Assembly: GCA_019261985.1 (NCBI GenBank)
Contig: JAFAQY010000044.1
Location: 1-40,218 of the forward strand
From: Bryobacterales bacterium
GTDB lineage: Bacteria; Acidobacteriota; Terriglobia; Bryobacterales; Bryobacteraceae
Direction of reading: 5' to 3'
DNA: 40,218 nucleotides
The position numbers and the translations under genes are program-made. The notes under the pieces are model-generated. The model saw only the letters and a program-made list of their open reading frames with translations, had not been told where the DNA came from and searched no databases. Below, in pieces: positions 31,952 through 40,218 of this stretch (the first letter of the stretch is position 1; each line of letters begins with the position of its first letter).

Positions 31952-34900
31952 CTAAAATTTAAATCGCACTACCACCGTGCCTTGCCGCGATGTGGGGGTC
32001 TGAATGTTCGTCGCAGGCCCGATGCCCGCTGTATTGATCTGTCCAAATCCCGCGCTTGGCACGCCTTGCGCATTTCTCTGCGGGGTCGCGGCCGCGTTGG
32101 TTGAAACAGGGGCGGGCATCTCGGCGCGATTAAATATGTTCGCGAACTCGATACGGAGATTCAGTTCGTAACGTTCCTGGAAACGGATCGCTCTGCCGAG
32201 TCCGAGATTCTCGTTGGGACGCCGCTGCGACCGGTAGTCGTCGTAATACGCTGCCGAGGTGCCCCATTGCCCGGGCCCGGGCTGCGTCCAAGCCGCCGGG
32301 TTCAGAACGAATTCCTTGTTGGGATCGAAGCAGTGGCAGTTCAGGTCATGGGTGAACAGCGGCACTCCAGGCACTCGGTTGGCAAAACTGATCGCCGTGC
32401 CGGCGTTCGCTCGCAGCAATACGGTGTTCAGGTTGTTTTGCGCCAAAGGCGCGAGAATTGGAAACCCGCTGCCATAAGCGAACAGCCCGTTGACCTGCCA
32501 GTCGCGCAGGATCCACGAGGCGTATTTATTTATGTGCAGGGCGGGAGTTGTATAGGTGGGGGCAAGGGTGAAGTTCAGGGGCTGGTCGAACGCCGAAAGA
32601 TACTTGTTCTGGTGGTAGTTGAAAACGTCATTCCGCGGCGCGCCACCGTCGCTCACCGCGGTGGCGTTGTTGACGAGGCTCGTCGCCGCTGTGGTGAGCT
32701 GTTTAGACCAAGTGAACAAAGCCGTAAAATCCAAGCCGTGAGAAAAACGCTTGGTGGCTTTGGCTTGTAGCGAGTTGTACCACGTTTTTCCATCGGGATC
32801 CCATGCGCCGACGATCGTGTTGAACTGCGGGAACGGACGGAGGGCCTGTGCCACAGTCGCGGTCACCGGGAAGCCCGAATAAGGGATTTTGTCAAAGCCG
32901 CGAGAGGCTGCCACTGCCGAATTGACCGGTGAAGACAACAAGGTTATATCGGCTGGGTTACTCAAGCTCAATCCATAGTGCGCCAGAAGATCGGGGGTGA
33001 TCGCGTTGGGATTGACATACTGCGGCGCGATCCACCAGACTCCTACGTTGCCTACATAGGAAGCCTCGATCATCAAGTCGCGAGTGATCTCACGCTGGAC
33101 CCCAAAACTGTACTGGACCTGGCGGGGCGGACGCCCAGCGTTCTGATCGAGGAAGAAGGCCGGAGCTTGTGTAGTGGCATAACCCGGTTGGGGGAACTGG
33201 CCCACATCGAAATTCGGGAACGGTAGCGGCGCGAACGGGATACCGTTCGCCATCGTGAACACGCCCTGTCCAAAAGACGGCGAGCTGACGGGAACCGGGA
33301 TGGAGTAGGCGCCGGCCGTGACTCCATAAGAATCCGACGGCGATCCGTATACGATCCCTACGCCGCCGCGCAACACAGTCTTGGGCAGTACCTGATACGC
33401 TACGCCCAACCGAGGCGCAAAGGCCCATGGATAATTCTTCGCGAGACTACAATTGCACCGGCCGGGTCCGTAGCCCTCGAACTCGACGGCCCCCGGATGC
33501 CCACCGGCCGACGGATTGGCAATATTCGGCGCGAACTGGGCCCAAGGCGCACTCGCATCCTCTTTCGAGTAGGTCTGGAAGTCATAGCGCAAGCCATAAT
33601 CCAGGGTCAACTTGCGGGTAATCTTCCAAGAGTCTTGCACGAACGCGCCGATCCTGTGCTGCCCTACGTGCATATTCTGGGGCGGCGCGATTCTCAGCGA
33701 ATCCACGAGCCCGAGCATAAAGCTTGCATAAGCGAAACCGGGAGTGCCGCCCCCCGCTGTCAAAGATTGAAGATACGGTAGCGACGTCTCCGCGGTGCTG
33801 AAGTTCAGGTTCGTGCCGGTGTAGGTAAACAGAGTCGACAAGTTATTGTTTACCGTGAATTCACCGCCGGCCTTGTACGTGTGATTGCCTCTAACCCAAC
33901 TCAAGCTCGTGTTGCCGGTGGGCTTCTCCAGCGCAAGCGGCGTTCGGTTTTGGATCGTCCCCATGAACTTCATTCCACCCGTGCCGGCACAACCGGAGGC
34001 GTAATATCCCGTGGACGCGCTGGCGCATAATCCGGTGATGTACGGGAACAAACGGTTCACCGGAACTCCGGTTAAGCCGAGTGTCTTTTGCGGATTAAAG
34101 TCCGTTACCACGGGATTGTCGTTGAAGTTGTTATAGAGGTATCCCACACCGGCATGAAACAGCAGAGTAGGGGTGAACGTGTATTCGAAGTTCGCGCGTT
34201 GAACGAAAGCCGTCACGTAGGTGCCCATGGCCTGCGTGATCGGTTCGGGCAATCCGTCGGCGCCGCTCAATTGAGGCGAATATTTGCTGGCGGTTTTGGT
34301 CTCATGCCAGTAATACGACAACTTCGCTTTTGCGTTGATCGTGTGATCGATTTTGAAGGCCGGAATTTCGGTGTGACGCACGCTCGGAAAGGGAGTGATC
34401 AGGTTGTTAATCAAGCTCGAGCTGGCTGGCAAAGGTATCAAATTTTGGATAGCTAGGGCTACTGGATCGAGGCGTGTCGCGGGGATCGCGTTTCCCTGGA
34501 ATTGATCCCGAATCAACTGTCCCCCCGGAGCCGTCCGCTGCGTCGTGGGATCGTAAATAGCGCCTTCAGGGATTGGACGCCCCAGCGGATCGTTTCCCAA
34601 CGGGCGCCCGGTAAGCGCCGTCGCAAAGTTTCCTGCGCGGTACGCCAGCGTGGGGACGGTCAAATTGAGGTTGCTGATGACCTGGGTTTCCCGGTACTGC
34701 TCCCAATTGAAGAAGAAAAACGTCTTGTCGTGGCCGTTGTATATCTTGGGGATCCTGACCGGTCCGCCTACTGTGAAACCATAGTCCTGCCGGCGCGCCT
34801 TCGGTTTGGTATTCGACCAAGGAGTATTCGCGTTGAACGCTTCATTGACGATGTAGTCGTACGCGCTTCCATGCAGCTGGTTGGTGCCGGACCGCATCGA

Positions 34901-35617
34901 GTAATTCAGGTACCCGCCACCCACTTGGCCGTATTCAGCAGCGAAGTTGCTGGTCTGCACCGTCACTTCTTGGATCGCGTCGATACTAGGTTGTTGTTGC
35001 GCCTGTGTGATTTGGTTCCCGTTGGTGATGTCCTGTCCTTCGACCCGGTACGTCGCTGTGTTACCTGGAGCGCCGTTTACACGAATGCTTGCATTCTCCT
35101 GAACATAGGAGCCGGGAATTAAGTAGATCACGGCCTGTGGATTCCGGATGCCGGCGCTGCCTGCGATCGTGGAGCCTATACCTAGAATCGGGAGACTATC
35201 CATTGTGGTCGTTTGAACGTTATGGCTAAGCTCGCCGCTCTCCGTTTTGAGTAGCGTCGCCGCCTCATTGACCGTGACCGAGTCCGACACAGCGCCGACC
35301 TCCAAGGTGACGTCTACACGGACGATCGCCGCTACTTGCACGCTTAGTCCGGCCCGCGTGAACTTCTTGAACCCCGGGACGGTCACCGTCACCTCGTACT
35401 CGCCCACCGGAAGTTGGCCGAGCGTGTAGTTGCCGGTGTTCGTAGTGGCCGTGTCGTACACCGTTCCAGTCTCGACGTGCTTGGCCTCGACCGCGGCGGA
35501 TGCTACAACAGCGCCCGCCGGGTCCGCAACGGTTCCAGTAATAGTTCCCCGTTCACCCTGGCCGAAAACCGGCGCGGCAATAGCCAAAACCAGCGTTGCA
35601 ACTGTGACGAAACGCAT
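31952..35617 (-). CDS. TonB-dependent receptor-like outer-membrane protein, Oar type
   Basis: A 1221-residue outer-membrane barrel. The signal peptide is 1-19 (ending PVFG). A carboxypeptidase-regulatory domain follows (about 22-110: GTITGTVADPAGAVV, TNTGNYTLGQLPVGEYEV), then the plug (about 115-240, with SIRVNGAPGNTATYRVEGQD and EVTVQTSNFAAEYGQVGGG) and a barrel ending in VVVRFKF with the terminal Phe. The sequence EYGQVGGGYLNYSMRSGTN is the usual plug-barrel junction of this acidobacterial family. GGAGG precedes ATG 35617. It is placed in the middle of the secreted-enzyme block, which fits a role in importing the substrate or product handled there. No TonB box was identified by eye. Confidence 0.9.
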   Translation of the reverse strand: MRFVTVATLVLAIAAPVFGQGERGTITGTVADPAGAVVASAAVEAKHVETGTVYDTATTNTGNYTLGQLPVGEYEVTVTVPGFKKFTRAGLSVQVAAIVRVDVTLEVGAVSDSVTVNEAATLLKTESGELSHNVQTTTMDSLPILGIGSTIAGSAGIRNPQAVIYLIPGSYVQENASIRVNGAPGNTATYRVEGQDITNGNQITQAQQQPSIDAIQEVTVQTSNFAAEYGQVGGGYLNYSMRSGTNQLHGSAYDYIVNEAFNANTPWSNTKPKARRQDYGFTVGGPVRIPKIYNGHDKTFFFFNWEQYRETQVISNLNLTVPTLAYRAGNFATALTGRPLGNDPLGRPIPEGAIYDPTTQRTAPGGQLIRDQFQGNAIPATRLDPVALAIQNLIPLPASSSLINNLITPFPSVRHTEIPAFKIDHTINAKAKLSYYWHETKTASKYSPQLSGADGLPEPITQAMGTYVTAFVQRANFEYTFTPTLLFHAGVGYLYNNFNDNPVVTDFNPQKTLGLTGVPVNRLFPYITGLCASASTGYYASGCAGTGGMKFMGTIQNRTPLALEKPTGNTSLSWVRGNHTYKAGGEFTVNNNLSTLFTYTGTNLNFSTAETSLPYLQSLTAGGGTPGFAYASFMLGLVDSLRIAPPQNMHVGQHRIGAFVQDSWKITRKLTLDYGLRYDFQTYSKEDASAPWAQFAPNIANPSAGGHPGAVEFEGYGPGRCNCSLAKNYPWAFAPRLGVAYQVLPKTVLRGGVGIVYGSPSDSYGVTAGAYSIPVPVSSPSFGQGVFTMANGIPFAPLPFPNFDVGQFPQPGYATTQAPAFFLDQNAGRPPRQVQYSFGVQREITRDLMIEASYVGNVGVWWIAPQYVNPNAITPDLLAHYGLSLSNPADITLLSSPVNSAVAASRGFDKIPYSGFPVTATVAQALRPFPQFNTIVGAWDPDGKTWYNSLQAKATKRFSHGLDFTALFTWSKQLTTAATSLVNNATAVSDGGAPRNDVFNYHQNKYLSAFDQPLNFTLAPTYTTPALHINKYASWILRDWQVNGLFAYGSGFPILAPLAQNNLNTVLLRANAGTAISFANRVPGVPLFTHDLNCHCFDPNKEFVLNPAAWTQPGPGQWGTSAAYYDDYRSQRRPNENLGLGRAIRFQERYELNLRIEFANIFNRAEMPAPVSTNAAATPQRNAQGVPSAGFGQINTAGIGPATNIQTPTSRQGTVVVRFKF

Positions 35618-35787
35618 CCGAATGCCCTCCTCGATGAGCCGCCAACCCGCAGCATCAGCCAGTGAATCAAAAAACCGTACGAGTGTACTTCGGCCTCATT
35701 TCGGAGTCAACCAACCGAATTCGAGTGTCAAGTCAGGGCCGTTGGAAGCAATCAACCGCTACTAACCTTCCGTTTTCCTTGCATTGC

Positions 35788-35796
35788 TGTTACAGT
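35788..35796 (+). promoter_or_regulatory. Extended -10 element of the VOC gene, leaderless geometry
   Basis: TGT-TACAGT (the hexamer is 35791-35796) ends 7 nt before the ATG at 35804; the region between has no Shine-Dalgarno sequence. The -35 region is weak. The arrangement is the same as at mdh and the HbpS-like gene. The remaining part of the 186-nt gap to the receptor gene contains no other feature I can support. Confidence 0.5.
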
Positions 35797-35803
35797 ATCT
35801 GCC

Positions 35804-36610
35804 ATGAACGCTACGATCGCGTCTGTGTTCGCTGTTGCCGCGGCTTTGACCATACCCGCGGCGGGCCAACTGGCCGTACCGAACGATGCGGGAGTCAGCC
35901 TGGGTCACATCCATCTTTACGTCAGCGATGTCGCCGAGCATCAGAAGTTCTGGGCCATGATGGGCGGCGTTCCGGTCATGAATCAGAAGCTGGCGATGAT
36001 CCAGTTCCCCGGTGTCTTTATCCTCGTCCGCAAGGGCGAGACAAAGGGCGGTACGGTGGGTTCGGTCGTGAATCACTTTGGCTTCGTCTGGAAGGACCTG
36101 CCGGCTGAAATGGCGAAATGGCAGACTGCGGGATACAAGATAGAGCAGAGTCAGGATCCCAACCACGGCTACATTCTTGGTCCGGACGGCATCCGATTGG
36201 AATTTTCCGGGGACCCCTCACTTCAGGTTCCCGTGAAGATAAATCATATTCACCTTTATCCCGACGACGTTCCGGCGATGCGGGCTTGGTACACGAAAGT
36301 GTTGGGTGGCGTTCCTGGCAAGTGCGCTCGAGAACGCGCGCCGGACGGGATCGATTGCGTCGAGATTCCTGGCGCGAGTCTTGCAATGTCGAAGAGTGAG
36401 GCAAAGCTCGATCCCACTGCCGGCCGTTCGCTCGATCACATCGGATTCGAGGTAAAGAATCTGCCCGAATTTCTTGAACGGATGAAAGCCGAAGGTGTCA
36501 ACATCACTCAGGGGCTAACCCCGAGCAACTTCTCCAGCAAGATGCGCGTCGCATTCATTACCGACCCATGGGGGACCAAGATGGAGCTGACCGAAGGTAT
36601 CGCTCCGTAG
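35804..36610 (+). CDS. Secreted two-domain VOC (glyoxalase/dioxygenase fold) protein
   Basis: A 268-residue exported protein of the vicinal oxygen chelate superfamily, which includes glyoxalase I, extradiol dioxygenases and epimerases. The signal peptide is about 1-21 (TIPAAGQ). Two VOC modules lie at about 33-135 (LGHIHLYVSDVAEHQKFW to IRLEFSGD) and 145-265 (INHIHLYPDDVPAMRAWY to TKMELTEG). Candidate metal ligands are H35 and E132 in the first and the matching His (HIHLYPDD), DHIGFEV and MELTEG positions in the second. Export of a VOC protein is less usual and fits the exported block around it. The start is ATG 35804. The DUF1592-type gene follows after 77 nt on the same strand. Confidence 0.8.
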   Translation: MNATIASVFAVAAALTIPAAGQLAVPNDAGVSLGHIHLYVSDVAEHQKFWAMMGGVPVMNQKLAMIQFPGVFILVRKGETKGGTVGSVVNHFGFVWKDLPAEMAKWQTAGYKIEQSQDPNHGYILGPDGIRLEFSGDPSLQVPVKINHIHLYPDDVPAMRAWYTKVLGGVPGKCARERAPDGIDCVEIPGASLAMSKSEAKLDPTAGRSLDHIGFEVKNLPEFLERMKAEGVNITQGLTPSNFSSKMRVAFITDPWGTKMELTEGIAP

Positions 36611-36687
36611 TCTAAGCACTGCGCCCTTCCTCACGGGCAAACAGATCTGCGATTGCTCCGGGTACCTCGGCTTTAAGGCTCATATTT

Positions 36688-39159
36688 GTGATAAAAAGAG
36701 GTAGCTTGGCGAATCAGACTCCATGCAAGGCTTTCGCGAGCGCCGTTCTGCTTTTGCTCGCCTCTCAGCCGCTATTACAAGAAACGGCCGTGGCGCAGGC
36801 TGGTGGAAACGCACCGCCAGCGGTGAGCGCGGATCAACATCGCGCGATGTTAAATACGTACTGCACCGGATGCCACAACAGCCGCGCGAAGGTCGGCGGG
36901 CTGGCGTTGGAGGGCCTCGACCTCCGAGCGGCCGCGGATAATGCGGAGATTTGGGAGAAGGTGTTGCGCAAGCTCCGCGGAAACTTAATGCCGCCGCCCG
37001 GTAATCCGCAGCCGCCGCAGAAGGATTTGGATTCATTCGCCGGCTGGATGGAAAACATGCTCGACGACGATGCCAAAGGACCCAAGGCCGGCCATGTTCC
37101 GATCCAGCGTCTGAACCGGACGGAGTACGCGGCATCGGTGAAAGCGCTGGTAGGTGTGGAATTGAAAGCCACGGACGTGCTGCCGCAGGATGTTCAGGTC
37201 CAGGGCTTCGACAACATCGCGGCTGCTTTGACCGTGTCCCCCTCCTTCATGAGCCAGTACATCACCGCCGCACGTCACGTGGCGCAACTCGCAGTAGGAA
37301 ATCCGAGTGCGCGTGTTTCGAATGTTAAGTACAGTATCGCGGTGAACCAAGATCCTGAGGAGCCCCTGCCGCTGGGCACGCGCGGCGGCATAAGGTTCAA
37401 CCACAACTTCCCCGCGGACGGCGAATATCGCATCACCATCGACGATCTTAAGGTAGGCATATACGCTTCCACGCTCGAGAATCAGAGCACGCTCGTGATC
37501 ATGATCGACGGAAGAATCGTGTTCCGTCAGACGATTGGCGGACCCGAGGACTGGGCCCTTCACGCAAAAGGGCCCCCGGGACGCGCCGAAATCATGGCGC
37601 GTTTCTCGAAGATTCCCGTCCAGGTGCAAGCCGGCGTGCACGATATCGTGGTGGCCTTCATCGACCGTTCCCACGTGGAGTCCCCTCACAATATCGCCGA
37701 CCCATTCTTTGATGCGTTGACCGTAGTCTGCTCGTGCGCGCCCCCTGGGCGGAGGGTCCGTCTTGAGGACGGAGTTGAGATCACCGGACCTTATAACCCG
37801 AAGGGTGTTTCAGGGACTCCCAGCCGCGCCCTCATCTTCGTGTGCTACCCCACAACCAAGGAAGAGACCTCGTGCGCCAGGCAGATCACGGAAAATCTCG
37901 GGCATCGCGCTTTCCGCCGGCCGGTGACCTCGGACGAGGTTGCCCGCCTCATGCGATTCTACGAAGCCGGGCGTCAAGGCGGGGGAAGCTTCGATCAGGG
38001 AATCGAGCAAATGGTGGCGGCAGTGCTGGCCAGCCCCAAGTTTCTCTATCGGGAGATTTTGGGTGCGCCGGTTACCGAACGCGGGAACACCGCCTCAAAG
38101 GCCGAGTTTGCTCTCACCGATCTTGAACTCGCCTCGCGTCTTTCTTTTTTCCTCTGGAACACCGGTCCGGATGAGGAACTGCTGAGGATCGCGGAGGCGG
38201 GCGGATTGAGCAGACCTGGGGCGCTGGAAAAACAGGTACGGCGCATGTTGGCCGACCCAAAGGCGTCCAGCCTGGTCACCAGTTTTGCAATGAAGTGGCT
38301 GAACCTCGACGGCCTCGATTCCGTGAAGCCCGATCCGGTGCTGTTCCCTGGATTTACCGATCAATTGCGTCGTGATTTTTCCAGGGAAATGGAAGCTTTT
38401 CTCAGCAGCATCCTTTTGGAAGACCGGAGCCTCGTGGATCTCTTGACGGCCGATCACACGTTCTTGGATGAACGGCTAGCGCGGCATTACGGTATAGCGG
38501 GAGTTACAGGGCCGCAGTTTCGCAGTGTCACGCTTGCACAGAAAGAGCGGTTCGGGTTGCTCGGCAAGGCGGCCGTTCTGATGCGCACTTCCTACGGCGA
38601 TCGGACGTCTCCCGTGTTGCGGGGAGCATGGGTGCTCGATAAGCTGCTGGGCACGCCCCCGACGCCGCCCCCGCCGGACACAGCAACCGACCTGTCGCAG
38701 AAGGCGGGCGAACCGCCAAAGACCGTGCGGGCGCGGCTTGAGCAGCACCGGAGTAAAGCAACTTGTAACCAGTGCCACGGGGTCATCGATCCGACGGGTT
38801 TGGCTCTGGAGAATTTCGATGCGATCGGAGTATGGAGAACGACGGACGCGCAGGCGAACGCTCGCATCGATACGAGCACGGTGTTGCCGAACGGAATCGC
38901 CATCAATGGTGTTGTGGAACTCAGGAAGCAGCTGGCCAGTCGCCCCGAGACGTTCGTTAAGGCCGTGACGGAGAAGTTGATGATGTACAGTCTCAATCGG
39001 GAATTAGAGTACTTCGATATGCCGCAGGTTCGAAGGATTGTCCGTGACGCGGCGAAAGACGATTACACGCTTTCTTCTATCGTTTTGGGAATCGTAAATA
39101 GCGACGCGTTTCGTAAGCAGGCTCCGGAATCCGCTCCGATTGTAGCGGCCGCAAAGTGA
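36688..39159 (+). CDS. Exported haem-binding DUF1587/DUF1592/DUF1588/DUF1585 protein
   Basis: An 823-residue exported protein of the planctomycete-type cytochrome family. Numbered from GTG 36688, the signal segment is about 15-37, then the c-type haem motif CTGCH (59-63) with distal candidate MPPP near 100. DUF1587 follows (about 130-200, VPIQRLNRTEYAASVKALVG), a beta-sandwich insertion (about 230-330), DUF1595/1592 (about 390-590, ENLGHRAFRRPVT and DLELASRLSFFLWN), DUF1588 with a second CxxCH (CNQCH, 693-697) and DUF1585 (about 730-810, MYSLNRELEYFD). It may transfer electrons during oxidation of an extracellular substrate; no enzyme activity is established. A TTG at 36706, 4 nt after AAGAGG, is an alternative start. 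The DUF1552 gene follows 16 nt later, a very common pairing. Confidence 0.88.
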   Translation: MIKRGSLANQTPCKAFASAVLLLLASQPLLQETAVAQAGGNAPPAVSADQHRAMLNTYCTGCHNSRAKVGGLALEGLDLRAAADNAEIWEKVLRKLRGNLMPPPGNPQPPQKDLDSFAGWMENMLDDDAKGPKAGHVPIQRLNRTEYAASVKALVGVELKATDVLPQDVQVQGFDNIAAALTVSPSFMSQYITAARHVAQLAVGNPSARVSNVKYSIAVNQDPEEPLPLGTRGGIRFNHNFPADGEYRITIDDLKVGIYASTLENQSTLVIMIDGRIVFRQTIGGPEDWALHAKGPPGRAEIMARFSKIPVQVQAGVHDIVVAFIDRSHVESPHNIADPFFDALTVVCSCAPPGRRVRLEDGVEITGPYNPKGVSGTPSRALIFVCYPTTKEETSCARQITENLGHRAFRRPVTSDEVARLMRFYEAGRQGGGSFDQGIEQMVAAVLASPKFLYREILGAPVTERGNTASKAEFALTDLELASRLSFFLWNTGPDEELLRIAEAGGLSRPGALEKQVRRMLADPKASSLVTSFAMKWLNLDGLDSVKPDPVLFPGFTDQLRRDFSREMEAFLSSILLEDRSLVDLLTADHTFLDERLARHYGIAGVTGPQFRSVTLAQKERFGLLGKAAVLMRTSYGDRTSPVLRGAWVLDKLLGTPPTPPPPDTATDLSQKAGEPPKTVRARLEQHRSKATCNQCHGVIDPTGLALENFDAIGVWRTTDAQANARIDTSTVLPNGIAINGVVELRKQLASRPETFVKAVTEKLMMYSLNRELEYFDMPQVRRIVRDAAKDDYTLSSIVLGIVNSDAFRKQAPESAPIVAAAK

Positions 39160-39175
39160 TCGTTTAGGTACAAAC

Positions 39176-40218
39176 ATGTTCATCACGAGGAAACATCTTT
39201 CGCGCAGAACGGTGCTCAAGGGCGCCGGAGCGGCCGTGGGCTTGCCGTTTCTGAATGCGATGGTGCCCGCCGGCACGGCGCTCGCGCAAACCGCTGCCGT
39301 CCCCAAGCTACGAATGGGCTTCTTCTATATGCCTCACGGCGCGATCATGGGAAACACATCGCATGGACCAGCGATGGACAAATGGACCCCCAGCGGTTCG
39401 GGAGCGAATTTCAAGCTCAGCCCGATTCTCGCGCCCCTGGAGCCGTACAAGAAATACGTTTCGTCTTTCGGAAATCTCGAGAACGCCGCTACCGCGGGCT
39501 CGGTTCACACTTTTACTGCTTCCACCTGGCTTAGCTGCACTCGTCCCGACACCGGGCGCACCAAGGCGCACATGTCCGTTACCCTCGATCAGGTGATCGC
39601 GCCTATCATCAGCGGCGACACGCCGCTGCCCTCGCTCGAAGTCTCGTCGGAAACGATTGTTCAGACGTCGGCGGGCAACGGCAGCCCCTATACCACCCTG
39701 TCGTTCCGCGACGCGGATTCGCCGCTTCCCATGGAAACCAATCCGCGCAAGGTCTTTTTGCAGTTGTTCGGTGAAGGCGACACGCCGCGGGAGCGTGCAT
39801 CCATCGCCAACCAGACCAGCAGCATTCTCGATCTCATCCTGGATGACAGCAAAGATCTCCAGCGCCGGCTCGGGAGCGGGGACCGTGCGGTTCTGGACGG
39901 GTATCTCGAAAGCGTTCGCGAGATCGAGCGGCGCGCGCAGGTCGCGTCGTCAAAAGATCTTTCCGCCCTCAAAATTCCCGATGCTCCACTGGGTGAATTG
40001 GAAAATTTCGCCGAGCAGGTGAAGTTGATGTTTGACCTGATTGCGCTCGCCTATCAAGCCGACATCACCCGGATGGTGGCCTTCGTGATGGCTGCCGAGG
40101 GTACCAACCGCACTTACAACCACATTGGCATTCCGGACGCCTTCCACCCAATGTCGCATCATGCGAACGATCTGGAGAGACTCAACAAGCTTGCAAAGAT
40201 CCAGACCTGGCATGCGGA
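39176..40218 (+). CDS. Tat-exported DUF1552 protein, cut by the window end
   Basis: The first 347 codons of a DUF1552 protein; the 3' end lies beyond the window. The N-terminus has a twin-arginine signal (LSRRTVLKGAGAAVGLPF, residues 8-25), so it is exported folded, probably with a cofactor or as a complex. Family sequences follow: KLRMGFFYMPHGAIMG, WTPSGSG, HMSVTLDQVIAP, SYEEVS-like PSLEVSSETI and ERASIANQTSSILDLILDD. The last part seen, IPDAFHPMSHHAND, has several His that could bind metal. The fold resembles sulfatase/DUF1501-type proteins, but function is unknown. It is co-transcribed with the DUF1592-type gene 16 nt upstream and almost always found next to it in Planctomycetota and Acidobacteriota. 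Confidence 0.88.
   Translation, partial: MFITRKHLSRRTVLKGAGAAVGLPFLNAMVPAGTALAQTAAVPKLRMGFFYMPHGAIMGNTSHGPAMDKWTPSGSGANFKLSPILAPLEPYKKYVSSFGNLENAATAGSVHTFTASTWLSCTRPDTGRTKAHMSVTLDQVIAPIISGDTPLPSLEVSSETIVQTSAGNGSPYTTLSFRDADSPLPMETNPRKVFLQLFGEGDTPRERASIANQTSSILDLILDDSKDLQRRLGSGDRAVLDGYLESVREIERRAQVASSKDLSALKIPDAPLGELENFAEQVKLMFDLIALAYQADITRMVAFVMAAEGTNRTYNHIGIPDAFHPMSHHANDLERLNKLAKIQTWHA

Overview
The window looks like chromosome from an Acidobacteriota member, most likely of the Solibacter/Bryobacter type. The indications are two very large Oar-like TonB-dependent receptors with carboxypeptidase-regulatory N-termini, a VWFA-related secreted protein of the acidobacterial type, an ECF sigma factor next to a TPR-tailed Ser/Thr kinase, and a DUF1587/1592/1588/1585 cytochrome-like protein followed by a DUF1552 protein. 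This is an inference from gene families; there is no rRNA or convincing tRNA in the window to confirm it.

Layout. (1) 1-4.5 kb is housekeeping: metK, tig, an intact VapBC-type toxin-antitoxin pair on the minus strand, mdh, and a possible 26-residue membrane peptide. (2) 4.6-5.2 kb is a second VapBC pair that is clearly dead: two frameshifts, a lost start codon and an internal deletion. (3) 5.3-7.1 kb holds a secreted alpha/beta hydrolase and a secreted glycine-rich protein, convergent. (4) 7.1-11.9 kb is one plus-strand operon: ECF sigma factor, Ser/Thr kinase with TPRs, a small protein with an 8-residue tandem repeat, a papain-like cysteine peptidase and a protein of unknown family. (5) 11.9-18.1 kb holds a decayed fragment of a VWFA gene, a Uma2-type gene, the intact VWFA gene and an Oar-like receptor. 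(6) 18.5-23.3 kb holds a ClpS-like protein, a two-component system, and, convergent to it, coaD, a class I aminotransferase and a short mannose-6-phosphate isomerase. (7) 23.5 kb to the end is a dense block of exported proteins: four NHL beta-propellers with the active-site pattern of peptidyl-alpha-hydroxyglycine alpha-amidating lyase (PAL), two members of an unnamed secreted family, a DUF6152 protein, a GlcG/HbpS-like protein, a cupin, a second large TonB-type receptor, a two-domain VOC protein, a c-type-heme DUF1592-type protein and a Tat-exported DUF1552 protein cut by the window end.

How they may work together. Almost every protein in region 7 has a signal peptide, and the block contains an outer-membrane receptor, repeated putative metal-dependent lyases and a haem-bearing redox protein. 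It therefore looks like an extracytoplasmic pathway for taking up and processing one class of substrate, which the sequence does not identify. Region 4 looks like a self-contained signalling and proteolysis unit and is the second candidate for an undescribed system.

Several genes (mdh, vapB, the HbpS-like gene and the VOC gene) have a good -10 box ending only 6-9 nt before the ATG and no Shine-Dalgarno sequence, which points to leaderless mRNAs. Start codons were chosen by ribosome-binding site, overlap and family length, so several differ from the longest open frame.
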